From assembly GCA_038496445.1 (NCBI GenBank), contig JALMLS010000548.1, positions 1 through 64,000 on the forward strand: a stretch of DNA of 64,000 bases. Direction: 5' to 3'. This document shows, in pieces, positions 38,340 to 48,252 of the stretch (positions are counted from its first letter, which is position 1; each line of letters begins with the position of its first letter). Origin of the DNA: Trichosphaerium sp. ATCC 40318 (taxonomy: Eukaryota; Discosea; Flabellinia; Trichosidae). The notes under the pieces were generated by a model that was not told the DNA's origin, did not search any database, and saw nothing but the letters and a program-made list of their open reading frames with translations. Both the position numbers and the translations under genes were made by a program.

Positions 38340-40005
38340 TTATTGTGGAGGCGTAGAGCCAGTTTCTGGCACGTGTTCTACATCTTGATTTCCAACTTGG
38401 TCTTCAATATTGGTATCTACATTGTAGATTAATTTACTGATACGTATCGTGAATAGGTACGTACCAACATCAATTGGTTGATTGGTATCTACGGTTGCAA
38501 AGGGAATATCAACACTTAAAATTTTTACGGGAGCAGCTTCCATTGCTGCTTGTAAAGCTGGATTACTCAGCGGCTTCCCTATGGATGAACCTACATGCTA
38601 TTAATACAAAATAGCTTAGTAACAAACGCACCTGGTTCGATATTCACATCCAAAATAATGTTTCCTTCATCATTTCTATGTAAATATAGTAAGCACACTT
38701 GGCTGCTGCGTAATTATTTACCTTCCACTCAAGTGAAGCTTCACAGCTTTATAACTTGTTTCAATAACTCCTGTTATAAGCGTACGCAAATTCCAAAGTT
38801 CTTCAACCGAAGGGATTTTACCTCCATCAGCGATAATGGTGCCTTTCAATCCATCTGAAACATCTACTGCTTGTATAGCTATCACAGCCTCAACAGGTGT
38901 TCCCACTTGCTCTACATTATCTATAACAAAGCTTTTTCCTATCACAGGCGTATTTGTGCGCTCTTCCTCTTCTACTGTTGTTGTACTTCCATAGGAAGCC
39001 AGATACTCGATATCAGCACTTTTTGTCTCAACATCATTCTTATCTGTTGCTTCAAAGTCATCACTGTTTGTTCCAAACTCGTATGTACTGACTAGTTTTG
39101 AACTACTTGGATTTGGTGTAGGAGAACTGCTGCTATACTGCCGTTGAGAAGGAGGCAATGCTTTGCCACCTGTCATTACCATCAAATTTTCCACTTCAAA
39201 TCGTAGTTCTATCTCACAGTTGTTACCCACTCTTTTTCTCTCCATAGTTACTCCAGAAGCTTCCAGCTTTATATTCCCAACAAAGGGATTGTTCCATCTG
39301 AATGAAAGAATTTTAGGTGGGATTTCGCCTTTAAGTTCTGCTGGAGTATAAGAGATGATACCCTTCGTTCCCAAACCATTAGAACTTGATCCAAACTCTA
39401 CCATTTCTCCAATCCCAATAGATCTTGGGCTCTCCATGCGCCATATACCTTGCAAATGGCGTTAAACGCAAAAAAAAGTAAGGAAAATTGTTCGTCAGGT
39501 GAAAGACTAAAGTACCTTGTTTGAGGGTGTGGTCACATCGCAAGAGTTTAGATGTTGTGTGATTTATAATACGTACAAGAACACTTCTTCCTGATTGCTC
39601 TAATTGCACTTTCCAGCCTTCATAAACAGTTGGTACCTAAAAACCAGTTTAAGCGAAAAACCGTTTAGCGCTTAGTGTACCCTTTGAATTGCCTTGTGTT
39701 GACCGTCTTTTGTACCAATGTTTGGATCGCGCACTGTAAATTTTACTTGAAGATGGCCCTCTACAATTTGTCGTTAGCGTGTGTCAAAGGATTATCTGAT
39801 ACGTTTTGACGCGAAATATAACGTTTTATGATCAAGACACTTATCATAAAAATTCTGTAAAGTGGTGACGTGCCTTTAACGAACCCATTTTTTTCTATAC
39901 AATACGCGTCATTGCAAAGGCGCTCAACGAAAGGTTTACCAAAAACTGTATTCGAGAACTTAAAGTTGAACGCTTCTTGATCCTGTGAGGGTTTAACGAC
40001 GCCAT
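38340..40005 (-). CDS. Unrecognised protein with an aegerolysin-like beta-sandwich motif
   Basis: I do not recognise this gene with confidence. The proposed start (40005) reads MASLNPHRIKKRSTL, then LNFYDKCLDHKTLYFASK and GHLQVKFTVRDPNIGTKDG. A central block reads GWKVQLEQSGRSVLVRIIN, GIWRMESPRSIGIGEMVEFG, GTKGIISYTP, LSFRWNNPFVGNIKLEASG. The order W..P..I..GE..F, then GT.G..SY, then F.W.NPF.G recalls small lipid-binding beta-sandwich proteins such as aegerolysins. A Ser/Pro-rich and acidic linker follows, then a region with KGTIIADGGKIPSVEELWNL and the end GSTPPQ. There is no signal peptide or membrane segment. Five or more introns. It lies 192 bp upstream of Scc3 on the same strand. The toxin-like comparison is only a structural hint. 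Confidence 0.45.
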
Positions 40006-41890
40006 AGTAATGCAATACGCACGTTTATGCTATAATCAACATGACCAACAGCTCCTCGCGCAAAACGGCAACTCATTACGCCAAACTCACCTGTGTGGCC
40101 AGGTTCTATTACTTCCGGAGGAAACTAGCGATAGAACGTTATACTCAATAAACCCATCGCAAATATCAACGTACCTTACGCCATTTGCCCTGTTGCAACA
40201 TAAAATTGGTGCGAAACAGCGCGTCATCGGTTTTATTTTCTATAGTAACGCAAGCGCTTCTATTGGCCTTTTGAATCTCAGTTTTCCAGTTAGACTCTTT
40301 CTAGGCTTTGTTTAGTGCAAATGGTAATCCGTTTAACTGACTTCTTCTTTTTTTTGTTTTTGTGTCTTATAAGGCGCTGAACTACTTCGCGGACGTTCCC
40401 CTGGAATGCTCATTAATAATAACGCCTCACCACGCTCCTTCAACTGGAATAAGTGATTGCGAAGTTAAGTACTGTACAAAAATACGTGTATTTTTAATCA
40501 CGTGCAACACTTATTATTCACTAGTTATATCCTCTAATGGCTAAGTCAACCATAAATCGATAGTGCGCAACAGTTGGGCAAGAGTGGCGCACTGCGCTTT
40601 GTCCGTGATAACACTGTATTTACACGTTCTCTTTAAACAATTGTCAATCAAAACTGCGTTGTAATCATCTACTGTTAGCAGTTACACTTTCCCAATCACG
40701 GTGTTGCAGATTCAATGAGTGTAACTACTTTTAAGAATTGCACTCGTTGTTGTACTTAATTAATATAAACTCCTTCTATGTGATTTGAGAAAATACGTGA
40801 GAAGAACAAAGCTACAGTGCTTAAATTACGTTCATATTGGAAAAGCAAAGACGACTATCATGTTACACAAAAGATATGCTAGATATCTAGGTGGCAAATA
40901 CCGTCTGGTCTCGATATCGGTGTTCAGTCCCTATTCAAAAGTCACTCCAAAGTTTGTAACCACCTGGATAATGACTGGAAAGTTTTTGTGACAGCGCACC
41001 GTTTGGACCGATAAAAATCGAAAGGAGCATCCTTGACAAAAGTTCATTTTTCGGCTTTTTGCGTGCGTTTACGGACCGGTCTGCTCATTTCGGCTCTGAA
41101 CAGCTTTAAAATCATTGTTCACAACAAGCTCAGGATCTTCGGTTATTACAATACTGCTTCTTGGGTTCATTTTAACTGTACTTGCACTTTGAAAATAAAC
41201 AAACTTTTCAATACAAAATAGTTTACAGTTTAACCGTTTTAGTGCTTTTTCTTTCCTATTGTCTTATTCAAGTTTTACTAATATTTCCTAGAACTTTTAG
41301 CAGATCTAGCAAGAATTGACACTTCTGTCAAGTGGTGTAGATCTATCACAATGTGAACTATTTGCGCGACATGCCGTCCTTCATATAACTTACTAGCGCC
41401 TACCCCGCGCTAACGAAAGCACTCTCACAGCATTCAAACAGAAAAGCAGGGATAATAGCGTGAAAACCTCCCAAAACACTATCAACACTGCTGTAGGCTT
41501 TGCAAACACAGCCAGGTGTCAATTTATATGTAAATATGTAAAAAATCAGTCTGTGGTTTGCTCTAACTGTAGGCAGTTTCAATATCCTAGTTTCATGAAC
41601 ATAATTTAATCCCGTTGCTGCATGTCAACAACGACAATAAAAAAAATACCCAACATCTCCTAACAACGAATGCAGTACTTTATATTTCGGGTAACGAAAA
41701 CAAAGCGTTCACTTAATTAAAAAACAATAAGACTCCTTAGACGCGCTAGCTGTTATTTCAGCGTCTATTTTAACACAGAACGAAAAGTGAGTTAAAATCT
41801 ATCACTGAACAAAAAACCAAAAGGAAGAAACTTCAAAACAACACAAACAAACGTAAACTTATCAAATTATATATATAAATTCCAACAACT
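40006..41890. other. Long gene-poor interval, 1,885 bp
   Basis: The longest non-coding stretch in the window. Several short frames (40010-40315, 40362-40544, 40785-40991 on plus; 41400-41582 on minus) have no recognisable content and no splice pattern that joins them. The only interpretable element is the copied gene tail at 41122-41240, listed separately. Promoter elements for APRT should lie near the right end. No tRNA or other RNA gene was recognised. Confidence 0.5.
41122..41240 (+). pseudogene. Duplicated 3' end of the cysteine-rich GPI-protein gene
   Basis: These 119 bp match 43927-44045 with what I count as a single substitution (ATACTGC versus ATAATGC). The copied piece encodes the final SSGSSVITI, LLLGFILTVLAL and stop of the surface protein, plus its 3' untranslated region. 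No Cys-rich or PPQTTE coding sequence is attached upstream. It is therefore a truncated copy of the gene tail lying about 2.8 kb upstream of the intact gene, with APRT between them. Confidence 0.85.
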
Positions 41891-42655
41891 ATGGCAACGC
41901 AAAGCACAATCGAGGAAATAAAGGCAACTTTTAAAGCCTACAAAGACTTTCCCAAGCAAGGTGTCACGTTTTTTGATATTCATCCACTAATGGTATGCTC
42001 TACGCCGCAAATATGTATTGCTAAACGTCCCAGCGCACTCCTGACGAGCGGAAGAAAATGCTAGATATATTAATAAACCGCTACAAAGGCAAGCTTTGTT
42101 TAGAAGTATTATCTAACGGAAGCAGGTAAAATTGATGCTGTCGTCGGGTTAGAGAGCCGAGGATACTATTTCGGTATACCACTGGCATTTGCTCTTGCTG
42201 TGCCTTTTGTACCATTACGAAAGGTATGGTGCAGTTGAGTACCTACTTATTTAACTCGTATTAGCCTGGTAAACTACCAGGAAAGCTACAGAGCGTTTCG
42301 TATGGCACCCAATATAGTAAAGACACTATATGCGTGCAAGAAGAGGCCTTACCAAAAGGCACAAAGGTAGCTGTTATTGATGACTTGTTGGTACGTATTA
42401 CAATTAGTTTACAGCACGTGCTCACATATTGCATAGGCCACAGGTGGTACTGCCGCGGCTGCTTTAGAGCTCATGAAGAAAGTTGGTGCGTACAAATTGA
42501 TGTCAACTACACTTTTTTTCTGACAGAGAAAAGGTGCTGAAGTAGTCGAGCTTCATTGTTGTGTAGAATTAGTCGATCTAGGAGGCAGAAAGAAACTTGG
42601 TGACACGAAATTCCACAGCTTATTAATTTTAGAGTTCTCTAAGACGTTGTATTAA
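41891..42655 (+). CDS. APRT: Adenine phosphoribosyltransferase
   Basis: Purine salvage enzyme: adenine plus PRPP gives AMP and pyrophosphate. The start (41891) reads [20 protein letters not shown], then [14 protein letters not shown]. The next exons have [16 protein letters not shown] and [20 protein letters not shown] (the base-binding loop), then [24 protein letters not shown] and the PRPP-binding motif [17 protein letters not shown] split across an intron at 42391-42436. The end reads [35 protein letters not shown] and SKTLY. The length (about 180 aa) is normal. Five short introns. All hallmark motifs are intact. Confidence 0.95.
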
Positions 42656-43202
42656 ATAAACTTACATATCGAAGCGCTTGAAAGTCTGTATGTCATGTTG
42701 CTAATATCTTGTGTGAGTTTTTTTAGGAATGTTCGAGCCGTTTAAACGACACGCGAAATAGTACGAAACCCGTTACCTGTTATCTTTTGTGTTCTTACCC
42801 AACTATTACATCTTGGTTTACACCTAAACCTTGTAAAACAATATAAAATGACGTTGGATGGGGTTTTTACGCGACCCTCTACCCATTATTCCATTTCCAA
42901 AATCTAGTGAATCCAAAAAGAACTTGAACTGTATTTCATACTTTGAATGCGTCTAGACGTGGATTTTAAGAGGTCTACCCTAAATATCTTGTGTGAGTGA
43001 AAAAACGAAACTTCGTGGATTTTGGAATTAACAGACTGCCGGGCTACTTGTCGTACCCTTTCAATTTATTAACATGTTCCGTTCCACGTGTGAGACCCAA
43101 TTCTTGAATTTATACACCCAAACCGTCGTTTAGTTTTTACTTACGGGCTTTGACTTTATGAGTTACCACTTTTATCTCATAAACCAAAGCTTCACAACAA
43201 CC
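42656..43202. other. Intergenic, 547 bp
   Basis: Between APRT and the cysteine-rich gene on the same strand; expected to contain the latter's promoter. A minus-strand frame at 43137-43478 overlaps the real gene in antisense and is taken as a shadow. Nothing else is recognisable. Confidence 0.45.
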
Positions 43203-43997
43203 ATGACAACCCAGGTCATTGCTATCTTTCTTCTCACTACGTTTGTATTCACTACATCTGCTCAAATATGCGATCCTAGTACGCCCGTTTTCATACTTCG
43301 CTGTCAAACTTGACACTTCGTGACACCTACCTTCTTTTTTTTCAGTCAGTTCAACGCTAACACTTATTAGCTGCTTCTGAGAGCGATTGTTTAAACAATG
43401 ACCAATGCTTCCGTTGTTGTACTGCAGCAGCGTGCGCATGTTCATCTCGTGGAGGCTTGACTTGCCCACAAATATCAAGTACTTTCATGGCTCAATGCGA
43501 TGTGTCGCTGCAATGTGGAACATCAACTGGTGAACCAATCGCTCCTGTAGAATCTACCACACCTTGTCTGCCAAGTACGCTTCTACTCATTTTCTAAACG
43601 CTAATACCTATTAGCTGCTTCTGAGAGCGATTGTTTAAACAATGACCAATGCTTCCGTTGTTGTACTGCAGCAGCGTGCGCATGTTCATCTCGTGGAGGC
43701 TTGACTTGCCCACAAATATCAAGTACTTTCATGGCTCAATGCGATGTATCACTGCAATGTGGCGAACCACAAACAACTGAACCGCCACAAGCAACTGAAC
43801 CACCGCAAACAACTGAACCTCCGCAAACAACTGAACCACCACAAACAACTGAACCTCCGCAAACAACTGAACCTCCGCAAACAACTGAACCACCACAAAC
43901 AACTGATCCACCACAAACAACTGATCCAACAAGCTCAGGATCTTCGGTTATTACAATAATGCTTCTTGGGTTCATTTTAACTGTACTTGCACTTTGA
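43203..43997 (+). CDS. Cysteine-rich, Thr/Pro-repeat surface protein, probably GPI-anchored
   Basis: A secreted protein of unknown function. The start gives a clear signal peptide (MTTQVIAIFLLTTFVFTTSA). Two nearly identical 49-residue Cys-rich modules follow, each one exon (43371-43518 and 43615-43762) with eight cysteines: ESDCLNNDQCFRCC, ACACSSRGGLTC, QCDVSLQCG. The first module is followed by a linker with PVESTTPC. After the second comes a PPQTTE repeat (about nine units), a likely O-glycosylated stalk. The C-terminus SSGSSVITIMLLGFILTVLAL looks like a GPI-attachment signal with a small-residue cleavage site. Introns at about 43277-43370 and 43573-43614 share phase, which let the exon duplicate without a frameshift. 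The role could be adhesion or wall protection, which is a guess. Confidence 0.8.
43371..43762 (+). repeat. Tandem duplication of a 148-bp Cys-rich exon
   Basis: Copy 1 is 43371-43518 and copy 2 is 43615-43762, an offset of 244 bp. I count only two differences, both near the end (GTGTCG versus GTATCA), and neither changes the protein. The intron ends just upstream are also nearly identical (AACGCTAACACTTATTAG against AACGCTAATACCTATTAG). The duplication is therefore recent or kept alike by gene conversion. Confidence 0.92.
43769..43923 (+). repeat. Coding minisatellite encoding PPQTTE
   Basis: An 18-bp unit (CCACAAACAACTGAACCx with CCG/CCA/CCT variants) repeats about nine times in frame, encoding PPQTTE or PPQATE and later PPQTTD. 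It forms the stalk of the surface protein. Length is likely to vary between strains. Confidence 0.9.
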
Positions 43998-44137
43998 AAA
44001 TAAACAAACTTTTCAATACAAAATAGTTTACAGTTTAACCGTTTTGTGAACCTTGTAAAAGCCATTACAACTAGAAACAATACCATTACTTTGTGGCAAA
44101 AAAACGTGACACTCACAGTTTTATCATTATATGAGAT

Positions 44138-45652
44138 CTATCCCCACTTAAACTCTTTTTGCGCTCTACACTCCTCAGGCGATATCCAAGATTTGTCGTA
44201 ACGAGCTGTAGGCCACTAAGAAAGGTCAGTAAGTAAGGAAACTAATTCATGCTAACCTCATTTTCATCAAAAATTTGACCCACTATGAACAAGTTATTAT
44301 TAGCCTTCACAGCAATATAACGTACCATATTCTCCACCTACTTGTTTTAGGTAAAAACAATAAAAAGAACTATCGTACCTTGCCTCATTGTCGGGAATGG
44401 TTTTGCATTATATTGTACACATCTAAAGAATGATTAGTTTATTAACAGAAGATCATGTGTTTACTTTACACTATCATGTGATATATAATTTTTTGAATGA
44501 GATAACGATCGCCATAACTTTGCAAAGAGAAAATCTTGATCGGCGAAATATCCACGCTTTAAAGCAGTTGGCCTATTGTAGGTTAAAAAATAGTTTGTTA
44601 CGCAATCTAAAGTGTACCATCTAAGAATAGTTTTTGTCATATTGAACGGAATAGCACCTTTATTAACAAATTGATTACTTTTGGTTAAATAATCTATTTA
44701 CCTCTTTTAGCGCCCCACAGGCCACCCATCACCTTAATTCGTTACAATCAGTCATTAATATTTACATACCGGATGGGTGTGTTCTACATAGGCGTTGTTT
44801 GTATTGGTTGTTAAAAAAACAAAACGATGGATTCATTATTACATACGTGGATGATCTCGCATAAAATGTACACCTCAAACTTATGTCAAACACATAAGCC
44901 AGAAAAATATATTGTACCTTTGTTGCTTTGTATCCACTCCTTCACAGCAACACTCTCCCTAAATACAAAAAAATTTTCTCTCCAACCACCAAATGTTTTC
45001 CTCACCTAAGTCCTATTCTCGAATCCGTATCCCTGCCTATGGTGTCAATTTATCAATTTACTATCGATCCTTACCTAATAACAAAAGCGTCTACTTCGGG
45101 ATCATCTGCTATTGTAAACCGCCAGAACATCCCAAGTATGTTTCGTAGCCCTAGATTTTAAATGAGGATCAGTTGCACAGTCGAGTATCTTGCTTGGATC
45201 TAATTCAGTATTCACTCCTATAACTTCAGCGCCAAGTGTATCTAATGTTTGTATAATACCTGACGGTACAGTGGCATCCACATAGAACCTGCACTTCCAG
45301 CTATGAATTTGTTTGAAAAAATCATCAAATAATCAATATTGATTTGATTACCCTGGTAAGTAACGCTTTACGAGTTCTACGTTGCGTATAGCGCCGATTG
45401 TGTAGCGTGGGGCAGTTCCTTAGTGCGTTAGCTTTTTGATAACCAGAGAAATTAGCTACCATAAAGCGAAAACGCAACGTAGTAGTTATGCGCCTCATCT
45501 TCGTTATTGTTAACGCTGCTACGTGATATAAAAAGTAGAATGATCACTCCTACTATTACCAAAGCCACTACAAACAGAAACTTTGGAATCTGAGCGCTTT
45601 TGTGCTTTTGGCGCATTCTGGCACGTGATTTTACACATGACTTATTCCACAT
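44138..45652 (-). CDS. Type II membrane glycosyltransferase-like protein (DxD)
   Basis: Probable Golgi enzyme; donor and acceptor unknown. The start (45652) reads MWNKSCVKSRARMRQKHK, a short basic cytosolic tail, then one membrane anchor FLFVVALVIVGVIILLFI, then the luminal part. Spliced exons give AFSLYG, GAIRNVELVKRYLP, RFYVDATVPSGIIQTLDTLG, GLRNILGMFWRFTIADDPEV, DAFVIRDTDSRI (a DxD-type metal motif), ESVAVKEWIQSNK, VHFMRDHPR, VMGGLWGAKR, GYFADQDFLFAKLW, then IVGQIFDENE and a final EFKWG. The chain FWRF...DPEVD.F..RD.DSR...MRDHP...GG.WG resembles a family of glycosyltransferase-like proteins I recall from protists, bacteria and large DNA viruses. About nine introns make the exon assembly provisional. 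Confidence 0.6.
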
Positions 45653-45852
45653 CTTAAGTCAGTATTGCTGGCAAATACTTGAGTGTAGAAACAACCAAAT
45701 TAGGTCAGTTACAACTTGCAACATATCCTCTGATGAAACAATTGTAACCACTATTTGTTTATTGTATGTAGTCAAAAGTAGCGTACAACAACAGAAACAC
45801 AAAACCGTTGGCAACAATAATTTATTTCAAGTACTGAAAAAAACAACAGTAT

Positions 45853-48117
45853 TTAAAAGACGTATGGGAGGATACGGTATGGTACAACCTTACAATATTC
45901 CTTCCAGTATTTACCATATTTTCCACTGCAACGAGACTCGTCACGGAAGGTTCTGTGGACCAACAAGATAACCATGTAGATGGTGTAAAAGTGAGGTAGA
46001 AGACCTCCGAAACCGCATGAGAAACCGTAAGCAGAAGACAACATCAAATCACCAACGTAGTTGAAATGACGAGAAAGACCCCACCAACCTGAAAAATATG
46101 TGTTAGTCTACAATTTTTTGGTTGCTCGGGTTTTATCCTTTAACTGGGTTAATGGCATACCTGATGTGAGGAGGAGACTCTTATGTGTTTTACCATCAGC
46201 AGTTGAGTATTCAGCCTCAATGTATGTGGCAGGTTTACCGCTGATCAATAGTTTACCATTTTCACGTCTGAATAACCAGCGTTGGTTGTTAGAGCTTCTG
46301 AAGATGTAGTAACCTAAACGCCGTTAGGATTGCATGTTAACTTAAAGACTGCTCAAAATCTTGTCTACTTACCAGTGAGGCCCCATACTAGGATAACAGC
46401 GACAGCAACAGCAGGGAGTTTTACTAAGGTAAGAAGTAAGTAAATACCGTTGATAATTTGTTTTTGTAGAGTAGCAATTCGTACCTGGGTTAGGGACTAA
46501 CCAGTGACCTTGAAGAGTGTACATCATTGGTAACCATGTCAAATCACCCCAGGCGAGGTACCAACCGAAGTGGTCGTGAGAAATATCAATAGTTTTCAAA
46601 TACCAGTCCTCGTAGTAGAAGAAATCCAAAACGTAGATGGCCTGCAGATGATAATAAGTAAGAGAGAAACTCGGTAGTTGGTGAGCTGTGTACGCACTTG
46701 GAAGATGTTGACAAGGATAACAGAGTTAGTTACTTCACCGTAGAGTTCGTATTGCTTAAAACCGTATGACAAGTTGATCATTGTCCAGAGGATAATACCT
46801 AAAATAAATTAAAACCAAACTACGTAAAACCGTAATAAAGTACATACCTGGGCGACCATTGTGGAATAATTTAAAGTCAAAGTTTCCGAATCTAGGGTTC
46901 ATTTCTGCGCCCATGAAGAAATCGTAGATGAAGTTTCCGCTGAACTAAAGAAAGAAAATTAATAAATACGAAAGGAAAATTCCCTTTGTTAAATTGTACC
47001 TTGACATCTCCTTTGTGTGTTGGGAAGTAGATGGCTTTGAAATATGAGAACGCAGCTAGAGCGTAACCAAGGATGTTCATGAGAACAAGCATAGGACCCC
47101 AGTGATCGTAAATGATTGTGGATGATATCCAACCCTATTGTAGTTTAGGATATCATACAATAAAAAAAAGAGCTTGAAGAAAATTAAAAGTAGTTGCGTA
47201 CCATGTAGATAGCGCCAAGGAAAAGAGCGTGTGTGACTATCCAGCAGTTCAATCCGTTGACTTTGTATGGGAGCGTTTTACCACCAGGTGTCAATTGACC
47301 GTATCTATACAAAGAATGGTAAGTAAGTCTGACTAATCTGTTTTCGTGAAAGATACGAAAGAAGGCCACTTACGCGATTGGTCCAGGAACTACGAGGTAA
47401 AGGACAACTAAAAGTGAATGTCAGAAATGTGTAGAGGAGGTTTTAGTACAACTGTGAGTGATGACGAGTTGTGTTGGCATTTTTGTGCGTAAAGAAAGTA
47501 CGAAGGGAAAAAATGTATCTCCGCGCTGCTTTTCGTACCTTGCAAAGCATACCACATTAAATAAATCTTGGTGCTCTCCCAGTTAAGTACAGGCGTGAAC
47601 TCGGCAAATAGCGCATAAACTGTGCGTTCTCCATTGAAAATCTGAACAAGTTATATTAGCGTCATAGTCAATTATGTGGATCAGTGATATTGTTTTGAAG
47701 CAAAGGCGGCAATAAAAAGAATGTTTTTCGAGAACGAACGTACTTCCAACAATGGGTTAATAATGCTACCATCGTAGTGGCGCAGGGCAATATTGAAGTA
47801 CAGAACAAGGAATGGTACTGTCAAAAAGCTAATACATAGGTTAGAGTGACTGGAGTACTGTAGATTTGACACAACAAAAAACTTTTGCCTAAAGAGCACG
47901 CGCTATTGATGGCAACCAGCCACTATTTGCACTTGAGCTCGTATTATAAAATTACGTACATTATCGCGACAGTGAGAGCAGTGCCGAAGGAGACAGCGTC
48001 TTTACCACCAGCTCTTCCCCAGCGATCTTCTTTAGGCGCCTTTTTCGGCTCAGGGGAGGCGTCAGGTGACCTGCGTTCTTGTGCCAGGCGCTCGCGTTTT
48101 CTGCTACGTGTTTCCAT
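45853..48117 (-). CDS. DHCR7: 7-dehydrocholesterol reductase (delta-7 sterol reductase)
   Basis: ER membrane enzyme that reduces the sterol delta-7 bond with NADPH, the last step to cholesterol-type sterols. The start (48117) gives [14 protein letters not shown] and then [15 protein letters not shown]. Membrane segments follow with [99 protein letters not shown], then [16 protein letters not shown] and the end [20 protein letters not shown]. Sequence near [12 protein letters not shown] and NYVGDLM matches DHCR7 more closely than the delta-14 reductase or lamin-B-receptor branch. Fungi of the ergosterol type usually lack this enzyme. About ten introns. Confidence 0.9.
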
Positions 48118-48252
48118 TCTTTCTGAACGCGTACAAAAAAAACAACAAAAAAAAAAAGGATAAAGGCAAGAAGACTTTAAGTCAAGTTGTCTCGAGAAAT
48201 TAGCTCGAATTTGAAAAGCCATCCAAGGTGAATTCACGGCGTTGGCACTACC
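48118..48252. promoter_or_regulatory. Short bidirectional promoter, DHCR7 / CLU
   Basis: Only 135 bp lie between the two outward start codons. The spacer holds long A-rich runs (48126-48157) and no clear TATA box. Shared promoter function is inferred from layout only. Confidence 0.45.

Noticed and set aside
40010..40315. 101-codon plus-strand frame
   Set aside because: No recognisable motif, no flanking splice pattern, and it begins almost on top of the opposite-strand gene start at 40005.
43769..43923. Short regular repeats considered as a CRISPR-like array
   Set aside because: The units are contiguous with no spacers and encode an in-frame peptide repeat in a eukaryotic gene.
43736..44116. 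Minus-strand frame with a glycine/cysteine repeat (VVCGGS)
   Set aside because: It is the reverse reading of the PPQTTE-coding minisatellite. The plus-strand frame has a signal peptide, Cys modules and a GPI tail.
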